A stretch of DNA of 64,000 nucleotides from Ascaris suum (GCA_013433145.1 CM024177.1:2878110-2942109); one strand, 5' to 3'. Shown: positions 1-17,096, counted from the stretch's first letter. A program made the numbers and translations. Notes: a model not told the origin generated them from the sequence alone.

Positions 1-3000
1 GGCATCCTCTTCCGATTGTCCACCTGAGAGGAAAACGACGCCCGGCACGGCGACAGGTACGGCACGTTGTAGCGCTGTTATCGTCGCATTGCCGATATCG
101 AAAGGATACGGTTTCTCGCCTTTATAGCCCACTCCTGTGAATCCAAAAGTGATGCAGAAAGATTTTGGACGTAAGACGGACGCCAGTGCATAAACGGAGT
201 TGATTTTAGCAATCTTTCCAGGTTCTTTCTCCCCTCTCCGCCCATCCTTCACCCCCTTCTTCCTTTACCTTCCCTTCCCTTTCCTGAACCCCCAACCCTG
301 AGCACTTCGTACAGTTTACACGAATTTGCTTTCCTTTTGCGTGTTGAGTCATGAAAGCGATGGACGGCCTCGACTCACGAACATTTTATTTTGCCTAAAT
401 TTTTGCGCAAATGCGATCAACTATATAAGCGATCGTCGCAGGTGTCAATTTACCGGCAACGTGATGTTGATTTCTATGGGCATTATAGGATTGAATGTAA
501 GGATTATAGCTAGACGCGTTTCCTATGCATATTTAATCCGGTTAGAATCGATTTCGGCGCTTTTATACTCATTCAACATTAATGCAGAACTCCACTTCTT
601 TTCATAAGTCGTCCATCGATTTAATTTTATTTCTACTCATACTGTGAAAAATCGGTAAAACTGCTATCACATATATAAAATACTAGCTTCAAGAGGGTAA
701 TATTTTTTAGGCGTTAGCGCCTTTTTGCATATTCGCTGAAGTGTTTTATGCATATTTTTTCGTAATTTATAAAGATCAACATAATCGAAAACTTTTGTTA
801 ATTTCTGACCTCAAAGATCATTGAAAATTTTCGATAATCTCTCTTTGAAAATATTTTCAAAAGTCTTCTCGTTTATTTAGGTTAAAAGTAATTACACGAG
901 TTATTGCAACGTGGAAAGACAGCAGTTACGACTTTCGAGTATAGTGGAATGAGACGCTCATATATAATTGTCGCGAGAGCGAAAAGAAGGAGGAAAAATA
1001 GTTTAATCTCTGCCAAACTATTTTACTGGTAAATAAAATTTGTACTGCAGAATCCTTGTAGCCGTAAAAGCAAAAAATTCCTCTTCGATGATGAATTGTT
1101 CGAGCTTCCGGTGACGACCAGGCGCCGCCAAAGCAAGATATTCATCTTCGTCGATGAATCACTCGAGCTTCCGGTGGTGATACGAAATACCTAGGACGTA
1201 TTGAGGGCTTGTAACGGCCCTCAAAACGTCTAGTGCACTTTCACTTTTGACTGGAGTATCGTACGCTTTCACTCGTAATTTTATCCAGCGTCTGCTCGTC
1301 GTTGCCACCCTTTCTTTATTATGGGGGCTGAGCCGATGATCGAAATCGGGACATCCCGGTTTCGATCACGGGCTCAACCGGGACGTCCCGGTTTCGTTCA
1401 CCGGCTCAACCGGGATGTCCGATTTCGATCATCGGCTCAGCCCCCATATAAAGAAAGGGTGGCAACGACGAGCAGATGCTGGATACAATTACGAGTGAAA
1501 GCGTACGATACAGCAGTCAAAAGTGAAAGTGTTATATAGCCCTCAGTACGTCCTAGGTATTTCGATTCACCACCGGAAGCTCGAGTGATTCATCGACGAA
1601 GACGAATATTTTGCTTTTAACGGCTACAAGGTTTCTGCAGTATAAATTTTACTTCACGATAAAATAGTTTAGCAGAGATTAAACTATTTTTTCTCTTTCT
1701 CTTCGCTTTCGCCGACAAGATTGATGCATATAGAACGGCACAAAAATTCTGCATACGGCGGCTTTTTACTCAACGATCTCTCTAAGTAATCCTATCACGC
1801 CTGCAATCTATTGATTCGCTGCATTCATTATTGCACACTGCATTGTGACGTCAACTTTTTTCAACGTACCGAAATGGGAAAACACATTAGAGGAATATAA
1901 AAATGAACGAAAATAAATGTTTGGCAGAACAAGCAATGAAAATTGCTATAAAAGTAAAAAAAAGCATAACGCCTACAAAATGTTCGCACAAATAAACGTC
2001 AAATGCTTAGAATCAATGCACGAGAACGGCTATAGTTTGAAAGATGAAGGAGAAGAATATTGATAATATCACTAGGAAACAGATTTCAGTGTCTTGTATA
2101 ATATGAAATGGGAGAGCTGATGGCTGTGCCGATTAAGCGAACGAACGAATTGACAGCGAAATATCGAAAAAATTTACGCACAATTTTATAACAGATATTT
2201 GAATCAAATTTTAGCTTGTGATTTCAAGTTGGATTTTCATTCATATTGGCATTGCAAACGTTGCGCAAAATATTATGAATCGTTTCTAGAGATTCTCTTA
2301 CTGTGTGCTATCAGAAATTGCAGTTATAGCTTGGAGCTTCATACTTATAAAGATGTCTTGAGCTATTTCAGCAAAGGATCGACGATACCGTACTTTTCAA
2401 GTTTCAGGAACACGTTTTCCTGACAGACCATATTGCAGCTTTTTATGGCAGACGAAGTCAAATTCCACTTCAGTGGACATATGAGTAGTCCAACCAAATA
2501 AATGAACTGCGATATATCAGGCCGATCCGGAAAGAAAAAGAACCCTCCGGGACTTTGAAGATCATTTCACGTTAAAATCAAATAGCATTTTTTTTTCTTT
2601 TTTTTTGCAACAGATCCGGCAATTCCATCCATTCGCAACCAATCGACAGGAAGTATTTGCTCCAGCATTTCGAAATGCAGCGCTTTCGCCTGCCCCATAT
2701 TTTTGAAACAAATTTTCCCTAACCGAAATTGGCAACCACTGGCTTTCAGTGGACAATTTACCGGGTGTCGCCATGTTCGTTTTGAGAAGAGTGCCCTCCA
2801 GGTAGACGTTGTGCTCGATCAGCGCTTTGTATGTATAAGAGAGCATGATCTCAGTGGTCCTCTGACAACGCGCCAGGTCGTGATCGCCATCGGGAAGCAA
2901 TTCAGGCTCTATGATCGGTACCAGTCCGTTCTTCTGACTAATAGCCGCATATTGAGCAAGTATATTGGCGATTCCTTGCAAGGCGGCAGTGCTCGGAGTT

Positions 3001-5520
3001 TTATCAGTTAGTTTGTGCACACAACGCCATTTAGTGAATTGAGCACCGTCCTTCTTGTATTTTGCGCAGCGCGCATCCAGGTCATCGAGTCCTTTGGTGG
3101 TACTCTCCCCTTCTGCACCCGGCATTGGCTCTAGCCCTTTATCAACCTACAAATCGCTAGTGGATCAACTTCATTGTACTAAAAATCACATCGTGCCATA
3201 TACATGTTTATTTTTTAAAAACACTATGTGGAATCGACGATTTTGGGATGGACCTTCGGGCTTCTGTTTTCGACGATGCTTTGTGCACAACCTGAAGGCG
3301 ATTCCACATTTTGCAGCAACTGAGGGAAGGAGGATCCAGCGAGACCACACCCATGCTACTTGATTATCTCATGGGCGGATCAGAACGGCTTACGCTACCT
3401 TCCTACCAACGGCCTCTTCCCCTAATTGGGTTACTTTTAACGAGCAGAAGGAATGAGGGTAGCTATATGTTATGTGGTAGGGTGCATGGTTCCGAATGCG
3501 ATATATAACGAGTGAAAAATGGGTTTTTGAATGGATGAGGAAACAGGTATGGCATCTTTTAGGGCTAACTGTTACATGCACTAAACAAAGAGATGAAGCT
3601 CACATTATCCACATATAAATAAGCGAAAATAACTGCCGAAGCGGTAGGAAGAAAATTCCTACAAAAAAATTTTATTCGCCGTGATAATAGTTTGATATTG
3701 AAAGGGCTATACGAGCGATTACGGTGGGAAGTGTAATGAGCATCACCTACGACATAGAGCATTCCATACAGTTAAGTATCAATTTGAAGTTGCATCACCA
3801 TATGTTTCATCGAAGTTATTCGTCGTTCTTCACCAACTTTAACACATACGTGAAAATCGATGGCGTTCACTCATTGCGCAACAATTTCTTAGCGTTTAAA
3901 AAGGTGCATGGAGGTTGCAACTCCCTCCCTCCTTACCCACTCCCCCTCCTCCAACCAGAAACCAGTTGCATAGATAAGAATTAGCGGGGAATAAATGCCC
4001 ATCTTGAGTTAGCAAATTACAATGCTTATAAATTTAGCGAGCGGAAACATCAATTGCCGACGCACCTTGATACCTGGGATGATCTTCTTTTGCTTCAATA
4101 CATCTACGAAACGTATGCCATTGTCGGTCTTCTGGTAGAACGTTTCGTCATACATGATCACCGCCGATATATAGCGGGATACTTGATCTGGCGTCGTGAA
4201 AAGCAACTAAAACTTACCGAGGTGTTGATGATAGCGATGGAAAGAGTTTTATCTCCACCTTAGAAGCTTGTTTCGCTTTCAAAACAAGTATCTGATGGAG
4301 TTAATGAATGATGAACTCCTCTAAGCATCAATATTTCAGTTGTTCCGATTGCCTCAGGTATTCACACCTTTCAGCTTCTTCGTTACCGACTGAAGTTGCT
4401 TCACGTTTTTAGTTGATAGAACAACAAACTCCGAAAACCTTTTACTCAGCGACCGTTGATCACATCTCTGAAGGACTCATTATAAAGTAGTGCAATCAAA
4501 AAGAATTAATTCGTATGATGAACGAACGATGCCGAACGAGAAAATCAGATGGGTGCCAACCTGACGATACTGTCGACGATTCTCTTCGGTGTTTTCCACT
4601 CCAATTGCTTTCAATTTCCTCTCCATGCTCGCTTCAAACTAACTCTTCAGTTCACTATTAATGAAAACTTGTGAGCTGTTCAAGATTATTTAAATATGCT
4701 AATTTCGTACAATTATTATTATTTTTTATTTGAAGGATATGCGCAATTGAAAATACAAAGCGATCAACGAGCGAAAAGTGGAACATTGATGCGACGAAGA
4801 TTCTTGAGCAACGATGCTGCACTATTGGCCTAATTAATCAGTGTTGTTTAACATCGATGCGCATTTATGCTGCAATTTAAAGAAGCACTTCTTCGAAGCT
4901 TAACCGTAAGATTTAACGAGACCACCCGGGGCAGTCATTGAAACGACTCGAAACGAGAGCATTCTGGTAATACAGTCGCGTTTCATCTGCACATTGGTTA
5001 GTAGGACCAATAACTAAAAACATCGCTCTTTGCATCAATTGCTAATGAGCGAAACATTTACATATAAAGGTGCAGTCACACATCTTCGCCTAGCATCTAT
5101 GTTCTAATGATTTTCTCGTTTAGTTACCTGTCCTCTCGAGTTGAAATTATACCTGTTTAATAATTTAAAATACACAGTATTTTCCTGATAACTTTACGAT
5201 GCTTTGAATGTTAAAATTGGCAAGCATTTATTCCATAACCTAGATTGATTCACTTCAACGGCAACCATTGTTAAAAGAATTTCATGATTATACTTGCCTT
5301 TCGCAATAAAATAATAGCCAATATTTTTTCTTTTATTTGCTCGTCGATAAAATTTCTTTTATTTATTCGTTTTAAAATTTGTTCGATATATAAGAAATCG
5401 CCTACGGTTGCTTTCATCGGCCGCAAGGATCCCTTTGCCAGATGCAAGGATAGCGGTTGCTATCTGTTTCAATTCCTCTTGTTGCGAAAACGTCAAATCT
5501 GGCGCTGATGTTACAGCCAT
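1..5520 (-). CDS. Fructose-bisphosphate aldolase, class I (3' end outside window)
   Basis: Glycolytic/gluconeogenic enzyme that cleaves fructose 1,6-bisphosphate through a lysine Schiff base in the cytosol. Five exons on the minus strand keep one frame: 5520-5406, 4631-4561, 4206-4066, 3146-2762 and 134 to the window edge. They give 282 codons of a family that is usually about 363 residues. Family motifs appear in order: [22 protein letters not shown], the YISxVI...[10 protein letters not shown] block, [33 protein letters not shown] and [11 protein letters not shown]. The known active-site residues (Asp of ADES, Lys of VDKG, Lys of KWRCVHK, Glu of IEPE and the Schiff-base Lys of TLLK) are all present. 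The start ATG lies 5 nt after a TTTTTGCAG acceptor. Oddities: the second exon uses a GAAG acceptor, giving ADESNPS where most aldolases have ADESTGS, and TLLKTNM replaces TLLKPNM. The C-terminal exons, including the phosphate-binding Arg, are off the window. Confidence 0.96.
970..1716. mobile_element. Foldback / MITE-like inverted-repeat element in an aldolase intron
   Basis: A 0.75-kb imperfect palindrome is centred near 1384. The two ends are inverted copies of each other: gtcgcgagagcgaaaag at 970 matches the complement of the end at 1716, followed on both sides by aatagtttaatctctg. The arms share the blocks ctcgagcttccggtggtga, cctaggacgta, gaaagcgtac and gacgagcag, and converge on a near-perfect inner stem (1321-1349 against 1419-1447) with an 18-bp perfect palindrome AACCGGGACGTCCCGGTT at the centre. 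The left arm is longer because it holds two versions of the cgagcttccggtg block (about 1087 and 1151). No transposase is present, so it would be non-autonomous. Its GC content is well above the surrounding intron. No clear target-site duplication was identified. Confidence 0.85.
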
Positions 5521-5530
5521 ATTAACTGCA
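5521..5530 (-). promoter_or_regulatory. Probable trans-splice (or 5'UTR) acceptor of the aldolase gene
   Basis: On the minus strand TTTTTGCAG is followed by only 5 nt (TTAAT) before the aldolase ATG. So close to a start codon, this acceptor most likely receives a spliced leader, although a cis-spliced 5'UTR exon is possible. The family knowledge is that most nematode mRNAs are trans-spliced at such sites; no leader sequence itself is in the window. Confidence 0.55.
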
Positions 5531-9262
<3,732 letters not shown>

Positions 9263-12200
9263 ATGAGAGAGGCATTCACAGTGATATTGCTTGCAGTGGA
9301 TAGCGCAGAGGTGGCATTATCGTTCAGTGGATGTGGCTTCTTAGGCACCTACCACTTCGGAGTGATCTCATGCTTCATACGTAATGGCAGTGTTGGTTTT
9401 TTTATTATATTCAAGCGGGTATCAAAGAAACAGTGGTGTACGACGAAAGAGTGGAATTCGATGCTAGAACAGGATAGCCGTTGTTTTTTTTTGCGACTAG
9501 GGGATTCAGGCGTTTCTTGTGAAACGGGAGGATTGGGGAATGATGAAAAACGGTACGTTAGAAAACTGAAGCCATAAGGAGGGTGCTGTTTGTTTTCGGA
9601 TTCATTATGCATCAGCGAATCTAGAAACTGTTGCCAGAACGGATTACATATTTGCAAATGACAAAAGAAACACATAAATAAATCGACAAATATTAAAGCT
9701 GATATGTGCACTAAATTGCTAAGCGCTCTTATTTACTGTTTTTTAAAATTAGGTTTGTCTTTGATGAATATTATGCCCATAAAATTTTGCACTATTTCAC
9801 GGGTTAAAAACAACCGCACACATAAGCGCATACATGCATAGAAACAGGTCACCGTTGCCATAGTACATTTTCTGAATGCATAATTGCAATTGCACTAGAG
9901 CGCATCGATTTCGGCAACTTCGGTCTACTCTTACTTTATCGCCGTAAGTAATTCTTGAAGGCGTTTCATAATTTCGATGGTACTCCATTTGAAGCCATAA
10001 ATAGAAGGGGAATTCCACTCCATTCCAACCATATCCTCCAATATGGACCTTTCTTTCTAACAGGAAAAGTTACAGTTCAAGAATATTGTTGAGGTTAGGC
10101 GGTTTGTGTGTTTTTTCTAGAATTTCTATGACGTAAAAGTGATCGTGAATCGGCTACGATTGAATGTGATTTAAATCCTCGTCAAAGATGAACCCTCTAT
10201 GTTCATTTTGTCGTATCAAACGTGCATTGTGGATCCGGTTTATGCTGGCCAATCGTTGATTTTCTTTCAGTTTCAAATAGATTACTCTAAGCTGGCACTG
10301 AGTTGATGCATTGTTATTGTTGAATCGCAAGTTGATTACTTCTTATTACTTCCGGTCTATCCATACATTTGGAGAATATGAATGCGAGTATTTTCAGGCA
10401 ATCTTGCGACGTATGAAACGATGTGCAGGTGCTTCAGCAGGTTCATTGGTTGCCGCTCTCCTTGTTTTGGCACCAAACAAAGTCACGGTAATGCTTAGAT
10501 ACGCCCATTAGAATTTTAATCTACCGTTTAAAGAAGTTTACTGATGTTTAAATATAAAGGCCGGCCCGTTGATTCATCCTGGTTGATACTAACATGCTTG
10601 GTACGCATAGATAGCCTCTCCACTCACCAAGTGTAAAGTAGTCGACGCAGATCTTTCCAAAATCCGCGCATAGAAATTCAAAGGAAAATGATTTAATGAT
10701 CGTAAGAATGAAGGCAGTGTGAAATTGTATAAGAGAAATTAAAAAGGTAAATTATATGAGGAAAAACGCTTCAGAAAATATAGATGCGCACTGATCTTGA
10801 ATGTGGAACACTTTACGTTGACAGGTCGACGCCCAAATTACGGCTCAAAAATACCTAGGATGTCCTTTGAAATGAAAAGATGGATATTAGTTAGAAGGTG
10901 CGGTTGTAGGTGGCTGTAAGCGACTTTGGATTGCTGAACTATGGGATGATTGTAGATGTGTGTTTAGTTTAGAGTGATCCGAAACCACATCTCGCAGTTC
11001 GGAAGGAACGGATCCACAAATACTGCATATTACAATCGCAGCATAAGAATTCAATAAAAATTCGTGACTTTTCATATTTTCTGACAGAATATTTTCAGGA
11101 AGGATTGAATATGATGTATGCATTAGCGCAGGAATTAAATACGCTGCGATTCGGTGCTATTACGCCTGGTTTTCTACTCAATGAGAGACTCACAAAAATA
11201 GTCGATGAGCATATCCCAAAGGATATAACACCTGCACAAGGAAGACTGTTTATATCTCTGACTCATCAAAAGGTATCCATTCGATGAAACATAATTGTTG
11301 GACCATTCATATATTTTATTGTTGATTTGCATTTATGAGCATTGTACATGAGTTAGGTATCATTGATGTAATTGAAGGAGAAGGCGTATATTCCTTCCGG
11401 GTTTTCGACGATGAATGGGCGTCGATCGTCATTCAGAACAAAAACAACTAAATCCGCAGTAGCATATCATGCCATCAGTTTAGGCAGTTTGGCACTAAGC
11501 GGCATGACGTTCTGGTTTATGCTTTTATTTATTGTTGTTTTCATTGATGAAAAACTTGAGGATTTAAGACAGCAACTTTTTCGCGTACTCTTTTACGTTA
11601 AGGGCCGCCTTGCGGTGTGCTTTTTCGAAAAGAGTGACCAAAAGTGTGTTCTTATTTAAACGTTGTTTTTCATCTTATGCTAATGAGATTTTCCATCACA
11701 GTGCTGTGTAACTTTATTTCAGAGATTATCGGGTGTATGTGGAAATTTTTGGTGGAGCCGGGAGGGGGGAGGGGGGGGGGGGAGGTGATGGTGGCTGTTT
11801 TTATAAAAGTCTTGCTTATAATATAGGGAGACAGATAAGAGAATTCCCTGAAGTGGTTTTGGAGTTTAGACGTCTATGTGAGACTTATAGATGAACTGCT
11901 TCAGTTAACTATTGCATATAGGTACATCCAAAGAATATATTTTAACAAATTTTTTCAGTACTTTTGTTAGGGATTTATTAATTCACCTTACTATGTGACA
12001 TTTCTTAATTCTAATGGATGAGATTGGGGGGGGGGGGGGGGAAAGAAGAAGGAAAGAGTGAGGTTTATGTTTTCTTCAGCACGAACTCTTTCAACTTTAA
12101 TTTCAGAAGCGCAAGAATCTATTAGTTTCAAGATACACATCACGAGAGCACCTCATAAAATGTCTATCAGCAAGCTGCTTTATTCCGTTGTATTCAATGG

Positions 12201-14038
12201 GCTTCGATATATCCGCTGTACCGCCTCTTATTGATAATGAGGTACGTTTTTCCTTCTTTTATCCTAGTTTTTTAAGCCGTTTGATATGAAATATGTGAGC
12301 ACGTATAGATCGGCAAAGGCTTTTGCGAATCATCGGTGTTAAATCCTTTCTGATTGATTCACCAAATATTATCGCAAATAACCGTCATGATGAATTTCTC
12401 ATTGCATGCTCGATTGTGGGTGTTCACTTTCTAGTTCGAATATTGTTAGAACGCATTTTTGCTGTTCTCCTGCTCACTAGACCACCATGGACCATCTTCA
12501 AGCAATAGAACCTCTTCAGTTAGTCAATGATAGAGGTGAAAATTTCATATGTTATGACTGTAAAATCAATAGTTAAACAACAACTGTTGTGAATGTTTTA
12601 TAAAATTTTACTTTAATTCTTAAGCGTTTATAGATTGTAACGTTTGTAGACGAATAATATATAGCTGCATTACTTATTACAGCCATATATTGATGGTGGA
12701 TACACGAATAATCTACCAGAATTCAACGATATACCAACGGTAACAATATCACCATTCAGTGGAGGCGCTACGATATCGCCACACGATAATAGCCTATTGA
12801 GGTCACTTTTCGATTGGAGAATGACACTCGGCAATCAGGAAATGAATGTAAGTAACCAAGAATTTTGTAAATTTCTCTTTTTCGCAGATATAAAAGACTT
12901 TTTTTTTGGAATTCTTGCTTCCGGATGTTTTATTAATTATTTTAAGTATGAGGTACGCTTTATTTAAACGAGCGTGTTCATGGAAAAGTATTCAACGTGA
13001 TGTCAGGTAAGTGCATTGAAAGCTTCATTAGCATTGTTGATGCTATGAGACGGTTTGGTGTGGGAAGGAACAGTGGGGTTTACGTTTGTTATTGGCGTTT
13101 AAAAGAAAGGCACCTTTCGATGTAATCTTTTTGCGTTCAGTTTTTTAGGGCGTAATTTTTCTAAGCGAAAAAAGCAAAATGATCGCTTTCAGAGTTTTAT
13201 ATTTACACTAAAGGTGTTTATTATGATTGCTGAACGGGCATGAAAAGGATAGAAGAGCACATGATAAGGTATGAAAATGAAGCTGTGAAAAATTAAGACA
13301 ATCTGTGTCTGATATGAAATTTGCTTGTTATATATTAGAATTTTCGAAGATGCATTGACCAAACTACCTTTGTGGCTTATTAGGCGGAATTACCTATGCA
13401 GCCTGTTCACTTCGCATCTGATACAAGAAAATATTCAGTGAGAAGGGAATTTTCGATGAAGAACATGAGAATGGAAATGTTTGAAAGGGGACTAAGCATC
13501 GAATACCTCATCTGGAACTTGGCCGATTTCAACGTTCAACTGGCTGCTGTTTGCCACGTGTGGGAGTGGGGATGGGGTGGGTGAGCGAGAGGGGAGGGGA
13601 GGGGAGACGAAGCGCATAACCTAGTCACCACTCTGCTGGAGGGTTGCGACCTAAAATTTTTAAAAGATTTCATCACGCTTAGCGATGTTCTTAGTTGTGA
13701 ATTTTGCTCTGTGATTCTTAATTCTCCTAGCGAATATATTCGATCGTTATTGAAGCAACAAGCACCACCTTTTTAAGAGCAAATTCGCAATGCATACAAA
13801 GAGAATGCAAAGTTGTAAAGTTGGAGAGCTGCAAAATTGCAACTTGAGGGAAATATACAAATTTATTGATTCTTTTCCGGTTCAGGTAAATATGCAGAAT
13901 ATTGTACGAGGAGCACAAGCATTATTTCCGCCATCGATCGATATACTCAAAGGTTATTTTGAGATGGGATTTCGTGATGCGTTGAAGTTTCTCATTGAAA
14001 ACGATCTCATCGAACGTGAAGAGGGAACATCAGTTTAA
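9263..14038 (+). CDS. Patatin-like phospholipase / triacylglycerol lipase (ATGL-PNPLA4 type)
   Basis: Predicted lipid hydrolase with the patatin Ser-Asp dyad, acting on acylglycerols or retinyl esters in relatives. Six exons on plus: 9263-9391, 10398-10487, 11099-11272, 12107-12241, 12683-12847 and 13886-14038, all joined in phase 0, giving 281 residues. Motifs in order: the glycine-rich oxyanion loop SFSGCGFLGTYHFGV, the nucleophile elbow GASAGS (GxSxG, Ser), GRLFISLT, a C-x-S-A-S-C-F-I-P-L-Y block, DGGYTNNLPEF with the catalytic Asp (DGG), ISPFSG, and ALFPPS...GFRDALKFL. The protein stops soon after the patatin domain, so it resembles short PNPLA4-like members rather than full ATGL with its long C-terminal half. 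Introns range from 0.44 to 1.04 kb, with TTTTCAG-type acceptors. The first exon is the least certain: its donor (AGT/GTTGGT) is weak but gives exactly the family spacing to GASAG, and a TTGCAG at 9296 allows an alternative upstream start exon. AATAAA occurs 135 nt after the stop. Confidence 0.9.
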
Positions 14039-14172
14039 CAGTTTGAATAATTATGAGACTTTTAGAGGTTCATTTATTGGATATGCAAATTTGTTTATTG
14101 CATAAGTTATCTCCATTCATCATATTATATGCAAATTATTAATTTGTATACAATATGACGGCTTTCGAAATT

Positions 14173-14178
14173 AATAAA
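14173..14178 (+). promoter_or_regulatory. Poly(A) signal AATAAA for the patatin-like gene
   Basis: First canonical AATAAA downstream of the TAA stop at 14036-14038, about 135 nt away, within AT-rich sequence. The position is reasonable for a nematode 3'UTR. Confidence 0.5.
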
Positions 14179-17056
14179 TACATCATTTATGCGTAGAATA
14201 ATGCACTTTCTTCAAGGTAACAGAATGAATGGTTTCACGCTTAGTGCTCTTTTGCTTTCGTTAGTCTAGGAGTATTAGCGAAATTATAATGAAGTAAAGA
14301 ATATGTATAATGTAATGGTAATATAGTCTTCATAGAGAATAGTGAATCACTATGTAGAATATCGCGGAGAAATTTCCGAATAAGATAATGCAATTGTGCT
14401 TGAAGTGAATGGACTTTCATTGATTTGCTTTGATATTTTGTTTATTCCATCGAGTTGCGGTGTGGAAATGTGCCTAAATCATTTCATATTATATTATTAA
14501 ATATTTATTTGTCAATAAGCCATTAACTCAGAGAGGGGAAGTGAATGCATTTAGAAAGAATGTTTGTTTTTTTTTTTTTTAAAATTCTGATCCTTTTGAA
14601 GCAGCATCTGCTTGATTGCGGATGTTTATTGTTTACCACAGGTGTGCTGCTTTATTGTTTTAAATGAACATGCAGGTATAGCATTAATGCTTTCAAAAGA
14701 AGGGCGATAGAGGTGAAGAAGGATACAGCTGGGACGATTTTTTTTTTTTGATTTTCTAGTATCCCTACAAATTGTATGTAGTAAATATGAAATATGGATG
14801 AATATTTTCCTCTGTCGGATAAATAGATGAGATTCCTTTGTTATTTCCGTGGGATGGTTATTATAACACTAACAGTTTCATTTGCAAGATAATTTAAATG
14901 ATTTCACTCGATAGATGGTTACTTTATAAATAATACTAACGAAAAATTTCGTGTGAAATATATTCAAATTTTTACTGGCAAATGTTACCTCTGCTTTATT
15001 TCAATATCGATGGTGTAATAATTAATTAACCTGTTATAATAATTGCACAATAAAGAGCTCAAATAAGTGTAACGTTCCTAATATTGTTGATATTTGTTGA
15101 AAATTTCATTTATAGTAGCACTCAGTTTGAATGCCTTTCTTTTTCAAAAAAAAAAGAAAATCTTTTAGTGATTATTTTTTAAGTCATTATTGTATATTTA
15201 TATGGCAGTCTTTTTTTCTTAAATATCATCTTCGCGATTGTTTTGAGGTCGTACTTTTTGCATCGAAAATATTTATTATCAGTGATGTTATCAGTGATTA
15301 GAAGTAATCTCATCACCAGCATTATTGTCATGGTACTGATAGTCAACTAAATTTTCTTGAATTTTAGCTGTCATTTGATATTCGAACGATTAGAGTTGAA
15401 TTATTTTCTGCGAATTTTCAAATGTAGTATCGTGTTATTCGATTTTATTAAATTGTAAATAAAATATTTCTTTATCTCCCATTTTTTCTTTCTGATTGCA
15501 TACGTGGTTGGTTTCCCACATAATGTGTTTTCTTCTTCTTTTTTTTTCTCATTATTTGTGTAAAATGGTGCAATTGAAAGGTCACAAGTTCAGGATAGGT
15601 GGATCGATTTATTGACAGCCGGCGTTTCGGAAACAACAAATGTTTGCCTCTTTTTGTTGCGACAGCTGTTTGTTACTATCAGTTAATGATCAAATGTGAT
15701 GCTTTTTTTCCTGGAAACTTGTTTAATTGTTGTTGCAATGAATGCGCACAGACATCGTTAGGCATCCCTTGTTGCAATGGAATGATTATCTGAATACAGA
15801 AATATTGTACGATGAGCTGACTTGAATACAAATAGCTCGACATGCAGATGTGGAGTAGCCTGACATCAGGCTAATTAAGGTGGCCGGACGTTACATGGAG
15901 GATGTGCAGTTATAAGGATCCGTGTGGGTGAAATGGAGGAGTGGTGGAGGTCGGCTGTTCAGGTAAGGTTGAGGAGCTTTTTCAGGAAAGTCGGAAATTT
16001 GAGGCAATATTGCAAAATAAACTTCAAAAGCAGTGTTGCATCCATCTGTGGAGTACCGAATTCATTCTTCATAAATTTTTGGGAAATCTTGAAACCGGAA
16101 GTTTCTGCTCTTGGCAGAATCTTACTTTGCAGGAATTCCTAATCATCTGATGTGATCTTAAGCATCTCTCCCTCCACCTTCCCTCCCCCTTTCTGTTCTT
16201 CTTTGAGCAAATTTCTTCGAACTTTATGTTAACGCATGACCGTATGATAAATAAGGCAAAACATTATCAATTCAATCAATTCCTCAAAAAATACGACGTA
16301 GAAGCAATATGCGGTCGTCAGGGTTCTTCCGGTTGTTTTTTCTTTCCGGATAGGGACACAGCATGAGGCACCTTACAGGTAAGTGGCAATAAGAGGTTTG
16401 AGTGGTGCTATGCGTTTATGAGGTGATTCTCTGTTGGTACATAACGCGCGCTTTATTAAAAACATTCCCATAGAAAGTGGACTGAATACTGCATAGTTTG
16501 TTCGACCAAAGTACCAATCGTTAACGCATATCTTCTGGGCGATATGTACTGGCCAATACTATCAATTTATTAGGAGTATTTAAAGTGTACTTCTCAAATT
16601 TCACCTTCGTTAGCCTGATATTCGATGCTTTGCGAGGTTTTCGGTTTCATTTATCCCGAAGAATGAAGATTTCAGCGTCCGTTTTTATTGCATAGGCGCG
16701 AATAACTTACTATACTATATTGTACTTTATTATCCTTCAAAGTTCATAGGTTGTACTATAATAGCTTTAGTTTTTTGTGACTTTCAAGGAGGTAATGTGC
16801 GTTTACGTTTAGTAAGGTACAAAGATTTCACCTGTAATGTGAGCGTATTTTAGATGCTTGATTGGGAACACTGACTATACCGACATAAGTTCTATTTATT
16901 CTGCAATCTGTACTTGTTGATTTTATTACGTAATATTTTTTGAGGTGTAACATTCAGCACTGTCCCCTCCGTTGAGACATCGATTTATTGATTTCCTAGA
17001 TTCCGTCGACGAGCGTTTCTTGTCTTGTTTGCAGACATTCTTCTTGGAGTCGCGGT

Positions 17057-17066
17057 TTGCTTGCAG
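17057..17066 (+). promoter_or_regulatory. Probable 5' splice acceptor upstream of the EBAG9-like ATG
   Basis: Sequence ending TTTGCTTGCAG at 17066 lies 30 nt before the start codon at 17097. This would suit a spliced-leader acceptor or a cis 5'UTR intron. A second CAG at 17035 is an alternative. Confidence 0.4.
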
Positions 17067-17096
17067 AGGCGGTCAACAAAAAAAAGAAGGGATGTG

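Larger units (their letters stand above)
14039..17096. other. Intergenic region between the patatin-like and EBAG9-like genes
   Basis: About 3 kb between two plus-strand genes, too far apart for a typical nematode operon pair. It is AT-rich with short poly-T runs. Open frames at 15,599-15,793 and 15,924-16,150 show no family motif. Acceptor-like CAG sites at 17035 and 17066 lie just before the next start codon. Confidence 0.55.

Noticed and set aside
1321..1539. 72-codon open frame in the foldback element
   Set aside because: It runs across the palindromic core, which is GC-rich and free of stops by composition; there is no start context or homology.
2703..3363. Plus-strand open frames opposite the aldolase exon
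   Set aside because: They are shadows of the minus-strand aldolase coding sequence.
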